A DNA stretch of 43,240 bases, from NCBI GenBank assembly GCA_022819825.1, contig JAJEGM010000014.1, positions 1 through 43,240 of the forward strand, in the 5' to 3' direction. The notes beneath the pieces were generated by a model. That model saw nothing but the letters and a program-made list of their open reading frames with translations, was not told the DNA's origin and did not search any database. Numbering within the stretch: the first letter of the stretch is position 1; the number at the start of each line of letters is the position of its first letter. The position numbers were made by a program, and so were the translations under genes. This DNA comes from Acidimicrobiia bacterium (lineage in GTDB: Bacteria > Actinomycetota > Acidimicrobiia > Acidimicrobiales > Bin134). Below are positions 24,999 to 32,892 of the stretch, one piece after another.

Positions 24999-26353
24999 CG
25001 AAGAGAGCCCTCAACCGTGGCAGCAGCCACCGACAGGGTGCCGTCGGGGCGGGTGAGCACCGCGATGTTGGTGGACAGCGTGCCCCCGAGTGGACGACTC
25101 CACATGTCCACCGCCCCGTCGGGGCCATGGATGACCCCGGCGATGTGCTGGCGGTCGAGGGTGGGGAGGATCACCTCGACGCGGCCGTCCCGGTCGACGT
25201 CGGCGGCCACCGCCTGCTCGAAGTTCCGGGTGCCGAATTCATGGGACCGATAGCCGGTTCGTGTCGCAACAACCCCCAATTTGCTCCCGCTCAGGCTCAG
25301 GAACCTCAGCGATCCCTGGGCGTCGGGATAGAGAACTTCGGCGATCTCGGTTTGGCCGCTGGGGCCGAGCGGTCCCACCGCCACCAAGTGGCGCCAGCCC
25401 AGCAATCGGTCTACCGGGTCGCTGATCGCCACCACACCTCCGCCGGTGCTCGAGGCCACCACGATCCAGACCTCGCGGTCGTTGCTGAGGGTAAGCAGCA
25501 CCTCGTTGATGCCGTCGCCGTCGACATCGGCCAGCAGAGGGGCCACCGACTCGATCACGTCGTCCTCAGACTGGTAGACGGTCTCCACCTCGTTCACTCC
25601 AACGGTGACCACCACCACGGAGGTGGCCTCCAGGTTGTCGCCCAATGCAGAATGGGGGAAGCGGTCGGTGGGACCGGCTAGCACCAGCACCTTTTCGGGG
25701 CTGATCTGGATGACCCGGGTGTCGGGAAGCACTTTCAGATCGGGGCGCCACAGTGTGCCGTCGGGCTCCAGCACGGTGAGGCGCTGAAGGTTGTCCACGT
25801 AGGCGGCTCGATTGCCAGTCAGATACACCGGCACGCTGTTGGGCGATGCGTTGGCTGGAGTGGTAGCCATGCGCACCGAGTTGCCCTGCACGGCGAGCAC
25901 CGGCGGCTGGCCGGGGGCCAATCGGCCACCGGGGATCTCTATGGGAGTGGGTTGGCCCCCGATGGGGATCTGATAGCCGTATACCGTGCCGTCGGCCAAG
26001 GCCACCACCCAGACATCTCCATCAGAGGTGCTGGTGCCGGTGACCCAGGTCGGGATGTCCCCCAGGTTGATGTCCTTGGTGGTGATTTGCTGGATAAACC
26101 CGGTGCCAAGACCGGAGCCGTCGGCTAGACGGTTGCCGTCGGGCTGATAGACGGGATCGACATAGGTCGCCGGACCCAGGTCGGGAGGCGGGGTGGCAGT
26201 GACCGGGGGTTGGGATACGGCTGGCATGGCGGTGGGGGCGGCTTGGGGGGAGGTGCTGGATCCGCAGGCGGCGATGGCAGCCGCGACTACCAGGGTGACC
26301 ACGGGCACCGCCCATTTGGCGGCCGTGATTCGGCGGGAGTTGCCTCGGGTCAT
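24986..26353 (-). CDS. FG-GAP/VCBS-like lipoprotein
   Basis: A 455-residue secreted protein. The signal peptide has core VPVVTLVVAAAIAAC with a lipobox Cys30, followed by a Ser/Pro/Ala-rich linker (about 31-60), then a beta-rich region. Two calcium-binding-like loops, LLADVDGDGINEVLL and AADVDRDGRVEVILP, are the D-x-D-x-D-G motifs of FG-GAP/VCBS repeats, which form beta-propellers. A membrane-anchored extracytoplasmic propeller is therefore likely; its ligand is unknown. The ATG at 26353 overlaps the NUDIX stop (ATGA). The last codons and stop sit inside the second copy of a 25-bp tandem repeat. Confidence 0.8.
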   Translation of the reverse strand: MTRGNSRRITAAKWAVPVVTLVVAAAIAACGSSTSPQAAPTAMPAVSQPPVTATPPPDLGPATYVDPVYQPDGNRLADGSGLGTGFIQQITTKDINLGDIPTWVTGTSTSDGDVWVVALADGTVYGYQIPIGGQPTPIEIPGGRLAPGQPPVLAVQGNSVRMATTPANASPNSVPVYLTGNRAAYVDNLQRLTVLEPDGTLWRPDLKVLPDTRVIQISPEKVLVLAGPTDRFPHSALGDNLEATSVVVVTVGVNEVETVYQSEDDVIESVAPLLADVDGDGINEVLLTLSNDREVWIVVASSTGGGVVAISDPVDRLLGWRHLVAVGPLGPSGQTEIAEVLYPDAQGSLRFLSLSGSKLGVVATRTGYRSHEFGTRNFEQAVAADVDRDGRVEVILPTLDRQHIAGVIHGPDGAVDMWSRPLGGTLSTNIAVLTRPDGTLSVAAATVEGSLRIWQ

Positions 26354-27081
26354 GTCCGCTCGAACCGCCAGCCGCCCTCGTGCAGGGTGAGGCGGTGCCG
26401 GGGGCCGGGCGCACTGGCGTCATGGGTGTCGTATCCGGCGTCCCCGTGCCACAGCGACACCGGGACTTTGCCGTCGAGGGCCATGTGGGTTTCGTAGTGG
26501 GGGATGTCGTCGGCCCGGCCCCGAGCGGCGGCCAAGGCGTGGTCGACGGTGGGGTGTTCGGCCAACTCCATCAGCGTGATGAAGGTGGGCGGGACCATCT
26601 CTATCTCGCCGGCCGCATGGCGGGCCAGGGTGTCGGCCGGATGCCACCAGGCGTGCTCTTTGATCTCGCCGCCGTCCACGGTGACGGAGCCGGCGGGGGC
26701 AGGGGCGAGGAAGAACCAGGTGGCAAACCGTTTGTCGATGGTGGTGGGGGGCACCCAGTGGGAGTAGGGCACCAGAGCTTTGGTGGCGATAACCAGGTCG
26801 GCCTCCTCGGCGGCCTCGCGCACCGCCGCAACCTGGCTAGCGGCGTAGATGTCGTCGGGCCGTTCAACGGGGTAGTCGTCGTCGTCGACTCGGCCGCCGG
26901 GGAACACCCACATGCCGCCGCCGAAGCTGAGCTTGGAGCTGCGCCGCATCATCAGGGTTTCCAGTCCTCCGGGGGCATCGCGCAGAAGCACCACCGTGGC
27001 CGCGGCCACCAGCTCGGGGGCGTCGTCGTCTTGGCCGGCCCAGTCGGAGAACCGATGGCGCTTGCTGGTGTCGTCGCTCAT
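26350..27081 (-). CDS. NUDIX hydrolase
   Basis: A 243-residue NUDIX-fold pyrophosphatase. The Nudix box is split by an insertion: the glycine half is GGGMWVFPGGRVDDDDYP and the metal-binding half is AAVREAAEEADL, where the REAAEEA stretch corresponds to REUxEE. The same loop expansion is common in CoA- and ADP-ribose-type NUDIX enzymes of actinobacteria. After the box come VPYSHWVPPTTIDKRFATWFFL and a C-terminal extension of about 70 residues. It cleaves nucleoside diphosphates linked to another moiety, substrate unassigned. Its start overlaps the SDR stop and its stop overlaps the lipoprotein start, each by ATGA, so the three genes form one coupled operon. Confidence 0.88.
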   Translation of the reverse strand: MSDDTSKRHRFSDWAGQDDDAPELVAAATVVLLRDAPGGLETLMMRRSSKLSFGGGMWVFPGGRVDDDDYPVERPDDIYAASQVAAVREAAEEADLVIATKALVPYSHWVPPTTIDKRFATWFFLAPAPAGSVTVDGGEIKEHAWWHPADTLARHAAGEIEMVPPTFITLMELAEHPTVDHALAAARGRADDIPHYETHMALDGKVPVSLWHGDAGYDTHDASAPGPRHRLTLHEGGWRFERT

Positions 27082-27917
27082 TGGTGGTCAGATCCCATCA
27101 TCCGGGCCCGGACCTCGGGGTCGGTGACGAACACCGGAGCGTTGTCGTCGCCCAGCATGGCCAGCTTCACCGACATGCCTCCGTCCACGGCCAGCACCTG
27201 CCCGGTGATGTAGCTGGCTTGGGGGCTGAGCAGGAACACCGCGGCGGCGGCGATCTCAGCGGGATGGCCCCGGCGTCCCAAGGGGATGGCCCGCTTGGCC
27301 GCATCGAGCGACTCATGGTCGCCCGCCCGGGGGGTGGTGATGGTGCCGGGCGCGACTGCGTTGACCCGGATGCCGTGGCCGCCCCACTCCACGGCCATGG
27401 TGCGGGTGAGCGAGTTGAGACCGGCCTTGGCTGCTCCGTAGGCGGCGAGGAAGGGCTGGGAGGCCAGGCTGCTCACCGAGGAGACGTTGACCATGCCCCC
27501 GCCGGTTCCGGCGTCGATCATGGCCCGGGCCACCGCTCGGTTGAGGAACGCCACATAGCGAAGGTTGTTGGCCATGACCCGGTCCCAGCTCTGGCGGTCG
27601 ATGTCCACCAGGGGGCCGAAGTCGTCGATGCCGGTCCCGCCGGCCACGTTGATCAATCCGTCAATGCGGCCGTGGGCGCTGAGCGCGGCGTCCACGACAG
27701 CCGCCGGGGCATCGGCGGCGGTGAGGTCGGCTTGGACCTTGACCACCGGGCGGGGGAGCGAGTCGAGCTTGTCCAGCTCCTCTGGAGACCGCTCCACCGC
27801 TATGACCTCGGCCCCGGCCGCCATAGCAGCCTCGCAGGAACAAGTGCCGATGCCTCCTCCTCCGGCTCCCGCAACGATCACAGCGGCACCGGAGAGATTG
27901 ACAACAGGCTCAACCAT
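27078..27917 (-). CDS. short-chain dehydrogenase/reductase
   Basis: A 279-residue SDR. The nucleotide loop AGAGGGGIGTC is a glycine-rich variant of TGxxxGIG, the INVAGG motif replaces NNAG, and Ser-Tyr-Lys are in SVSSLASQPFLAAYGAAKAG. The C-terminus FLLSPQASYITGQVLAVDGGMS is typical. The ATG at 27917 gives the family-like MVEPVVNLSGAAVIV; three further codons upstream are open. It is the first gene of the minus-strand run SDR-NUDIX-lipoprotein and is divergent from the SDR at 28030, sharing a 112-base gap for both promoters. Confidence 0.86.
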   Translation of the reverse strand: MVEPVVNLSGAAVIVAGAGGGGIGTCSCEAAMAAGAEVIAVERSPEELDKLDSLPRPVVKVQADLTAADAPAAVVDAALSAHGRIDGLINVAGGTGIDDFGPLVDIDRQSWDRVMANNLRYVAFLNRAVARAMIDAGTGGGMVNVSSVSSLASQPFLAAYGAAKAGLNSLTRTMAVEWGGHGIRVNAVAPGTITTPRAGDHESLDAAKRAIPLGRRGHPAEIAAAAVFLLSPQASYITGQVLAVDGGMSVKLAMLGDDNAPVFVTDPEVRARMMGSDHQ

Positions 27918-28029
27918 TCCCCTCACCCTACGGCTTGTCGCCCTGTCTGCTGAGTCACGCAGAAATCATCAACTGCGAATTATCCCTGGCAATATGAGGC
28001 TCCGAAGGCAGAGAAGAGAGGTCGAGGTC

Positions 28030-28863
28030 ATGAAGGAGCTCAAGGGCAAGGTCGCGGTTGTAACGGGGGCGGCTAGCGGGATCGGCTTGGCCATGACCAA
28101 GCAGTTCGTCTCCGAGGGGATGCAGGTGGTGATGGCCGATGTGGAGGAGGAGGCACTGGCTGCGTCGGCTTCAAACGTCCAGGCCGAAGGTGCCGATGTG
28201 TTGGGTGTGCTGTGCGATGTGAGCGACGCCGCTTCGGTGAAAGACCTGGCTGAGCAAACCTTGTCGGCATACGGCGGTGTGCATGTGGTGTGCAACAACG
28301 CTGGGGTGGGGCCTGGCGGCCTGATGCTGGAGACCACCGCCGAGGAGTGGGAGTGGATCGTAGGGGTCAACGTGATGGGCGTGGCTCACGGAGTGATCAC
28401 GTTCGGTCCGATCCTGGCCGAGGCTGGGGAAGGTCACATCGTGAACACTGCGTCGGAGGCCGGTTTGGTCACCAACAGCTCCCTGGGCATGTACTGCGCC
28501 ACCAAGCACGCCGTGGTGGGGTTGAGCGAGTCGCTGTGGCGAGAGTTGCATCCCCTGGGTGTGGGGGTCTCGTGCCTGTGCCCCAACTTGGTGAACACCC
28601 AGATCTTCCAGTCGGAGCGGAACCGACCTTACGACGCCGAGCTGACCGCCACCCAGAACGCCATCATGACCCCGATGCGGGAGATGCTCAGCGCGCGGGG
28701 AATTGCCCCTTCTCAGGTTGCTGCCAACGTGGTCAGCGCCATTGTTGAGGACCGGTTTTGGGTGTTCACCCATGACATCACTCCCGAAGCGGCCGCAGTT
28801 CGCTTCACCGACATCGAGGCCCGCCGCAACCCCACCGATCCCTATGCGGGAATGGAGCTCTAG
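28030..28863 (+). CDS. short-chain dehydrogenase/reductase
   Basis: A 277-residue SDR. TGAASGIG near residues 12-19 with Asp in MADVEEE suggests NAD(H) preference; VVCNNAGVG and TASEAGLVTNSSLGMYCATK carry the structural and catalytic (Ser, Tyr, Lys) motifs. The ATG at 28030 follows a GAGG-rich stretch and starts the family N-terminus MKELKGKVAVVTG; the frame is open 155 codons further upstream but only as antisense of the divergent SDR. The C-terminus is longer than in FabG-type enzymes. The phytanoyl-CoA dioxygenase-like gene follows on the same strand 45 bases later. Confidence 0.88.
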   Translation: MKELKGKVAVVTGAASGIGLAMTKQFVSEGMQVVMADVEEEALAASASNVQAEGADVLGVLCDVSDAASVKDLAEQTLSAYGGVHVVCNNAGVGPGGLMLETTAEEWEWIVGVNVMGVAHGVITFGPILAEAGEGHIVNTASEAGLVTNSSLGMYCATKHAVVGLSESLWRELHPLGVGVSCLCPNLVNTQIFQSERNRPYDAELTATQNAIMTPMREMLSARGIAPSQVAANVVSAIVEDRFWVFTHDITPEAAAVRFTDIEARRNPTDPYAGMEL

Positions 28864-28908
28864 CGGGCGCTTCGGGGTCCTTCGGCAGCGGTGGGCTAAA
28901 TTCTCGTC

Positions 28909-30117
28909 ATGGCTGTAGTGGACCAGGCTCCCCGACTTCCCCTGTTCGACACCCTGGACTTCGACGACTTCCACGCCGATGAGCTGCCCCGGCGCTTGGC
29001 CGAGGGCAACGGGGTGCTAGCCGCGAGCATCGGCTCAGGCGCCCTGGTCAAGAGCTTTGCTTGGCGGCTGACCGACGGCCGGTCGGTGACCTATGTGGTG
29101 GGCGACGGTGAGATTGAGATCCGGCCCGGCGACGACGCCGAGCTGGTGGTGGAGGTCAGCGAGCAGAACTGGTCGAACTACGCGGCCGAACTGTGGACCT
29201 GGGTCGGATTGCTTTACTCCGAGGCTGCCGAGATGGTTCGGGGCGATTTCGGGCTGTTCGAGGACTTCGAGCCGGTGCTGTTGGCCATGTACCACGGCCG
29301 ACCCCTGTACGAGGGGTGGGAGCCCACGGTGGACCTGTCCCGCAGCTTCACCCTCGACGACGACCATGAGGAGATGAGCTGGTACCTCAACGAGGCCGGG
29401 TTCCTACACATCCGAGGCGTGTTCAGCGCCGAGGAAATCGACGCTTTGCGGGCCGAGGTTGAGCGCCAGCGGGGCGGGGCCACCCCCGACGACCACCGCT
29501 CTTGGTGGGCCACCAACGCCGATGGCGAGGAGGTGTGCTGCCGGGTAACCCACATGGACGACCGCAGCGAGCTGATTCTCAGCCTGATCGGCGATCATCG
29601 TCTGGACGCCATCGGCGCGCTGGGCGGAGACGACTTCGCCGCCTATCCCGAGAGGGGCGACGGCGTTTCGGTGGTCATCAAGCTGCCCAGCATCGTGGAG
29701 GGCATGGCCGACTTGCCCTGGCACCGGGACTGCGGCACCGGCGGGCATTCCATCACCTGTCCCACGGTGAGCATCGGCATCCAGCTTGACGAGTGCTCTG
29801 AGGCCAACGGCCAGCTCCATTACCTGGCTGGTTCAAGCGATTCGTCCAGTCGGTCTCGTCATGTGCGCGATGACTGGCCCACGGTGGCCATAAACGCCTC
29901 GCCCGGCGATGTCACCGTGCATTACGGGCATACCATGCACGGCGCCCCGCCTCCCACTGCCGCCCCCGCCTCCGGTGGACGCCGCACCATCTATGTGGGC
30001 TACCACAAGCCCATCTGGGCCGAGTTCATCCCCCCTGGCCAGGGCTACAACGACATCTTGTTCAAGGACGGCGGCCGCATCCTCAGCCCCGAGGAATTCC
30101 AAGAGCAGAGTTCGTAG
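28909..30117 (+). CDS. phytanoyl-CoA dioxygenase family Fe(II)/2-oxoglutarate oxygenase with N-terminal extension
   Basis: A 402-residue protein. The C-terminal 260 residues form the oxygenase: the iron ligands are His272 and Asp274 in LPWHRDCGTGGHS and His344 in HYGHTMHGAPP, and a 2-oxoglutarate-binding Arg is at 358-359 in GGRRTIYVGYHKP. Such enzymes hydroxylate acyl or other small substrates. The first 130 residues contain ALVKSFAWRLTDGRSVTYV and IEIRPGDDAELVVEVSEQNW, which look like an SCP2-type sterol-carrier fold; that is an inference by eye. The 3' end converges on the UGSC gene 19 bases away. A pathway link to the SDR upstream is plausible. Confidence 0.84.
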   Translation: MAVVDQAPRLPLFDTLDFDDFHADELPRRLAEGNGVLAASIGSGALVKSFAWRLTDGRSVTYVVGDGEIEIRPGDDAELVVEVSEQNWSNYAAELWTWVGLLYSEAAEMVRGDFGLFEDFEPVLLAMYHGRPLYEGWEPTVDLSRSFTLDDDHEEMSWYLNEAGFLHIRGVFSAEEIDALRAEVERQRGGATPDDHRSWWATNADGEEVCCRVTHMDDRSELILSLIGDHRLDAIGALGGDDFAAYPERGDGVSVVIKLPSIVEGMADLPWHRDCGTGGHSITCPTVSIGIQLDECSEANGQLHYLAGSSDSSSRSRHVRDDWPTVAINASPGDVTVHYGHTMHGAPPPTAAPASGGRRTIYVGYHKPIWAEFIPPGQGYNDILFKDGGRILSPEEFQEQSS

Positions 30118-30136
30118 TCGGCGAACCAGCGGCCGC

Positions 30137-30685
30137 TCAGCGAACCAGCAACCGGTCGAGAATCTCGTCGAGCAGAGGCTCGAGCTTCTTGGCGATGGCG
30201 TCGGTGTCCTCGCTTAGGTAGTCGTGGGGGATCACCACCCGGGGGACGTCGGGCATGCCCAAGGAGCGGGCCACGGTGTCGGCGGCCACGGTGAAGGGCT
30301 CAGTCACCACGGTGACAGTGGGGATGCCCAGCCTCTCCAGGTTCACGGCGTCGAGCACACTGCCCGACGTGCATGAGCCTCATTTGGCCAGGCCGTTGAC
30401 CACCCCCGCGCAGGCCCGGAACGAGGCGAGCATCTCGTCGCCCGCGGGGCGGCTGAGCACCGGCTTGTGCTGGCGGACCACCGCGGTCACATCTAGGCGG
30501 TGGCGGAACTCCTGCTCCAACACCTCGGTGTAGCGGGTGAAGTCGGGGCCGGAGGAGGGGTTGTACTCGTTGACCAGGAAACCGATGGTCAGCGGCCCCT
30601 GGGTGTGGCCCCGACGGGACGCCAGCGCGCCGTCGTTGATCACCACTTGTCCCCGGGGATCCACTAGCTCGCCGACGAACTTCAC
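30137..30685 (-). CDS. UGSC-family selenoprotein (in-frame UGA)
   Basis: The gene reads from GTG 30685 to the end at 30137, 182 residues, if TGA at 30382-30380 is decoded as selenocysteine (residue 102). Around it the sequence is VVNGLAK-U-GSC-TSGSVLDAV, exactly the Sec-Gly-Ser-Cys motif that names the UGSC (seleno)protein family; other members carry Cys there. The Sec and Cys105 could form a redox selenenylsulfide. The N-terminal half has ITIGFLVNEYNP-like strands and HRLDVTAVVRQ, and the C-terminal half IPTVTVVTEPF and VVIPHDYLSED. The molecular role of the family is not established. It is last in an operon after 30704-31744 (18-base gap). Ordinary ORF calling would split it in two. A candidate SECIS lies just after the UGA. 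Confidence 0.9.
30349..30369 (-). promoter_or_regulatory. candidate SECIS hairpin in the UGSC mRNA
   Basis: On the minus strand CGTCGGGCA (30369-30361) pairs with TGCTCGACG (30357-30349) in nine consecutive pairs with one G.U wobble, closing the triloop GTG. The loop starts 20 nt after the UGA and begins with G. This is the most stable of the three candidate SECIS hairpins in the window. Confidence 0.55.
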
Positions 30686-30703
30686 ACTCCAATCCTGCCA
30701 GTT

Positions 30704-31744
30704 CTAGCCATCTAGCGCTCGGCTCACCGCGTAGCCGCCCAGGTTGCCCCAGCCGGCGCACACTGCCATCCAGGGGATGGACTCGGCGCCAGTGACCATC
30801 ACGTGGATGTCCTCGGGCCGCTCGGTGACCGGTACCAGCGTGTCGGGATCGCTGGTGTCCACCCAGTCGGGCCACCAGGCATAGGGGGGAACGCCGGGGG
30901 AAAGGAGGTCGCCGATGCGCCGCCGGGCCTGCTGCCAGAGTTGCTCTTGCACGGTGGCCCGGTCGTAGCCGTTCTCGGCCATGTGGCGGGCCTCATTCGG
31001 GGTGAGCACCACCAGGGTCTCGCCCATGGTGTGGGTGTTGTTGCACCCCTTGATGGCCATGGCATCGGACAGTTGCGCCAGACGGTTGACGGGCGTGTCG
31101 TCGGCGCCCCACATGGCCACGCTGGTGGGGGACTCGCAGGCGAACACCGTGATCCCGCTGGCCGCGTCGATGCCTCGGGCCTGGTGCAGTGCAGGCCACG
31201 GGCTGGCCGGCGACTCGGCCACACAGAAGGCGTAGCGGCCGGGGTGGCCGAAGACTTCTTTGACCGGCTCACCGGGGGTGGCGCCGCCGGCATTCCACAA
31301 CAGCAGCTTGACCGCCCGGCCGATGGCGGCGTTGGCATGGGCTCCGCCGCCGCTGAACACCGATTCGGTATGGGCCATTTCGAGCTGCTCCACGATCGGT
31401 CCCGACACGATCACCAGCGGCCAGCACGGATGGGTGGTGGTGACCACACCCCGCAGGTTGAAGCGGTCCTCCAGCATGGCCTCAACGGCGGTCAGCACGA
31501 CCTCAAATTGCTCGGACCGACAACCGGCCATGGCCGCGTTGGCCGCTACCACCTCCACAGTGGCCGCCCCGCCCCTCGGGGGGATGGCCCCCAGTAGCTG
31601 GCTGGGATCCCGGCCCGACGCCTCCACCAAGGCGTCAACCGCGGCGCGGGTGGGGGGATACACCGGCAACCCGTCGGTCAGCCCCTCGGCGTGGGCCAGT
31701 TCCACCCACTCTTCGACGGTGTCGGCAGTCGTGATCAGGCTCAT
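30704..31744 (-). CDS. uncharacterised protein of the UGSC operon
   Basis: A 346-residue protein that I do not recognise by name. It begins MSLITTADTVEEWVELAHAE and contains GLTDGLPVYPPT, GAIPPRGGAATVEVVAANAAMAGC, a cysteine-rich TTTHPCWPLVIVSGP, NAAIGRAVKLLLWNAGGATPG, and KGCNNTHTMGETLVVLTPNEA. No signal peptide or membrane segment is visible. Several conserved-looking Cys residues (in AGC, HPCWP, YAFCVAE, FACESP, KGCNNT, AVCAGWG) would suit a redox or thioester partner. It is tightly placed between the amidohydrolase (four bases upstream) and the UGSC selenoprotein (18 bases downstream), so it is probably a functional partner of the UGSC protein. Start ATG 31744 is chosen over the open extension to 31807. 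Confidence 0.8.
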   Translation of the reverse strand: MSLITTADTVEEWVELAHAEGLTDGLPVYPPTRAAVDALVEASGRDPSQLLGAIPPRGGAATVEVVAANAAMAGCRSEQFEVVLTAVEAMLEDRFNLRGVVTTTHPCWPLVIVSGPIVEQLEMAHTESVFSGGGAHANAAIGRAVKLLLWNAGGATPGEPVKEVFGHPGRYAFCVAESPASPWPALHQARGIDAASGITVFACESPTSVAMWGADDTPVNRLAQLSDAMAIKGCNNTHTMGETLVVLTPNEARHMAENGYDRATVQEQLWQQARRRIGDLLSPGVPPYAWWPDWVDTSDPDTLVPVTERPEDIHVMVTGAESIPWMAVCAGWGNLGGYAVSRALDG

Positions 31745-31748
31745 GTGC

Positions 31749-32825
31749 TCAATCCCACCCGAAGAGCCGCTTGGGGTTGGCCTCGAAAATCGCCTGCTTG
31801 TGGGCATCGGCCAGGTCGGGGCGGTTGGCCACGCCGATCACACTGGTGGGGAAATCGCTGTCCCAGTGGGGATAGTCCGACGCCCACACAATGATGTCGC
31901 AGCCGATCTGCTCGATCACTTGGGGGAGTCCGTCCTCGCCCTCGGTGGAAACGAACAGCCGCCCCTCGCCCAGGTACTCGGCGGGTGGCTTGGTGATGGC
32001 GTCGAACTCGTGGCTCCGGTACTCGTAGTGCTCGTTCAGGCGCTCCAGCGTGTGGGGCACCCATCCCACCCCGCCTTCCAGCAATGCCACTCGAAGCCGC
32101 TTGAACCGCTCGAACACCCCGCCGCAGATCAGGGTGGTGGCCGCGAACATCAGGTTGAACGGGAACTCGATCACGTGGAGCTGGGCGTAGGCGTCGGTGA
32201 ACCGGCCGTTGGCGAACCGGCAGCCGCCAGCGTGAAAGCCCAAGGGCACGTCCAACTGCTCGGCCAGGTCGTAGAGCGGGTCGTTGTCGGGGTGGTCTGG
32301 ATTGCGGTCGCCCACCGCACAGGGAACGGTCAGCGATACGAATCCCAATTCGGTCACGCACCGCTCGGCCTCGGCCACCGCCTCGTCCATCCACTTCAGC
32401 GGCAGCGCCGGAGTGCCCCGCAAGCGCTTGGGGTCGGCCGAGCACCAGTCGGCCAGCCAGTTGTTGTAGGCCCGACAGCAGGCCACAGTCAGCTCTTGGT
32501 CTGCTCCGGCGTACAGACCGAGCGACATGGCCCCGTACAGCACGGCGACGTCGATGCCCTCGGTGTCCATGTCGGCCAGCCGGAGCCCCGAGTCGACCCC
32601 GCCCTCCCGGAGGGTGGTGGATTCTCGTATGCCCTCAGGAGCCCAGGCGCCCACCCCAGTCCCCGGGGGGATCACCTTGCCTTCGATCACATAGCGGGTG
32701 GTGCCCCGGTCGTCAGTGATCAGCCGGGGCCGCCGCTCGTGGAATCGGGCCGGAAGGTACTGCTCCCACAGCGCGTCGGGCTCGAACACATGGCCGTCCA
32801 CGTCGATCACCAGATGCTCCGGCAT
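31749..32825 (-). CDS. amidohydrolase_2 family protein
   Basis: A 358-residue TIM-barrel hydrolase or decarboxylase, paralogous to 12940-14160. Metal-ligand start VIDVDGHVFEPDALWEQYLP, a His in PLGFHAGGCRF, then FERFKRLRVALLEGGVGWVPHTLERLNEHYEY, and the late WASDYPHWDSDFP with the catalytic Asp. The arrangement matches aromatic-acid and related amidohydrolases. It leads the operon with the unknown protein and the UGSC selenoprotein, suggesting that the three act on one substrate. It is divergent from the LLM gene at 32893 with a 67-base shared promoter region. Confidence 0.86.
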   Translation of the reverse strand: MPEHLVIDVDGHVFEPDALWEQYLPARFHERRPRLITDDRGTTRYVIEGKVIPPGTGVGAWAPEGIRESTTLREGGVDSGLRLADMDTEGIDVAVLYGAMSLGLYAGADQELTVACCRAYNNWLADWCSADPKRLRGTPALPLKWMDEAVAEAERCVTELGFVSLTVPCAVGDRNPDHPDNDPLYDLAEQLDVPLGFHAGGCRFANGRFTDAYAQLHVIEFPFNLMFAATTLICGGVFERFKRLRVALLEGGVGWVPHTLERLNEHYEYRSHEFDAITKPPAEYLGEGRLFVSTEGEDGLPQVIEQIGCDIIVWASDYPHWDSDFPTSVIGVANRPDLADAHKQAIFEANPKRLFGWD

Positions 32826-32892
32826 GCCATGAAGCTAACCCCTCGGGCAGGCGGTGGCCCGCGCCGGGCGGACAGTGCGTAATGTTCTGCCC

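Noticed and set aside
27565..28029. 155-codon upstream extension of the SDR at 28030
   Set aside because: Antisense to the divergent SDR, no similarity, and a sound start exists at 28030.
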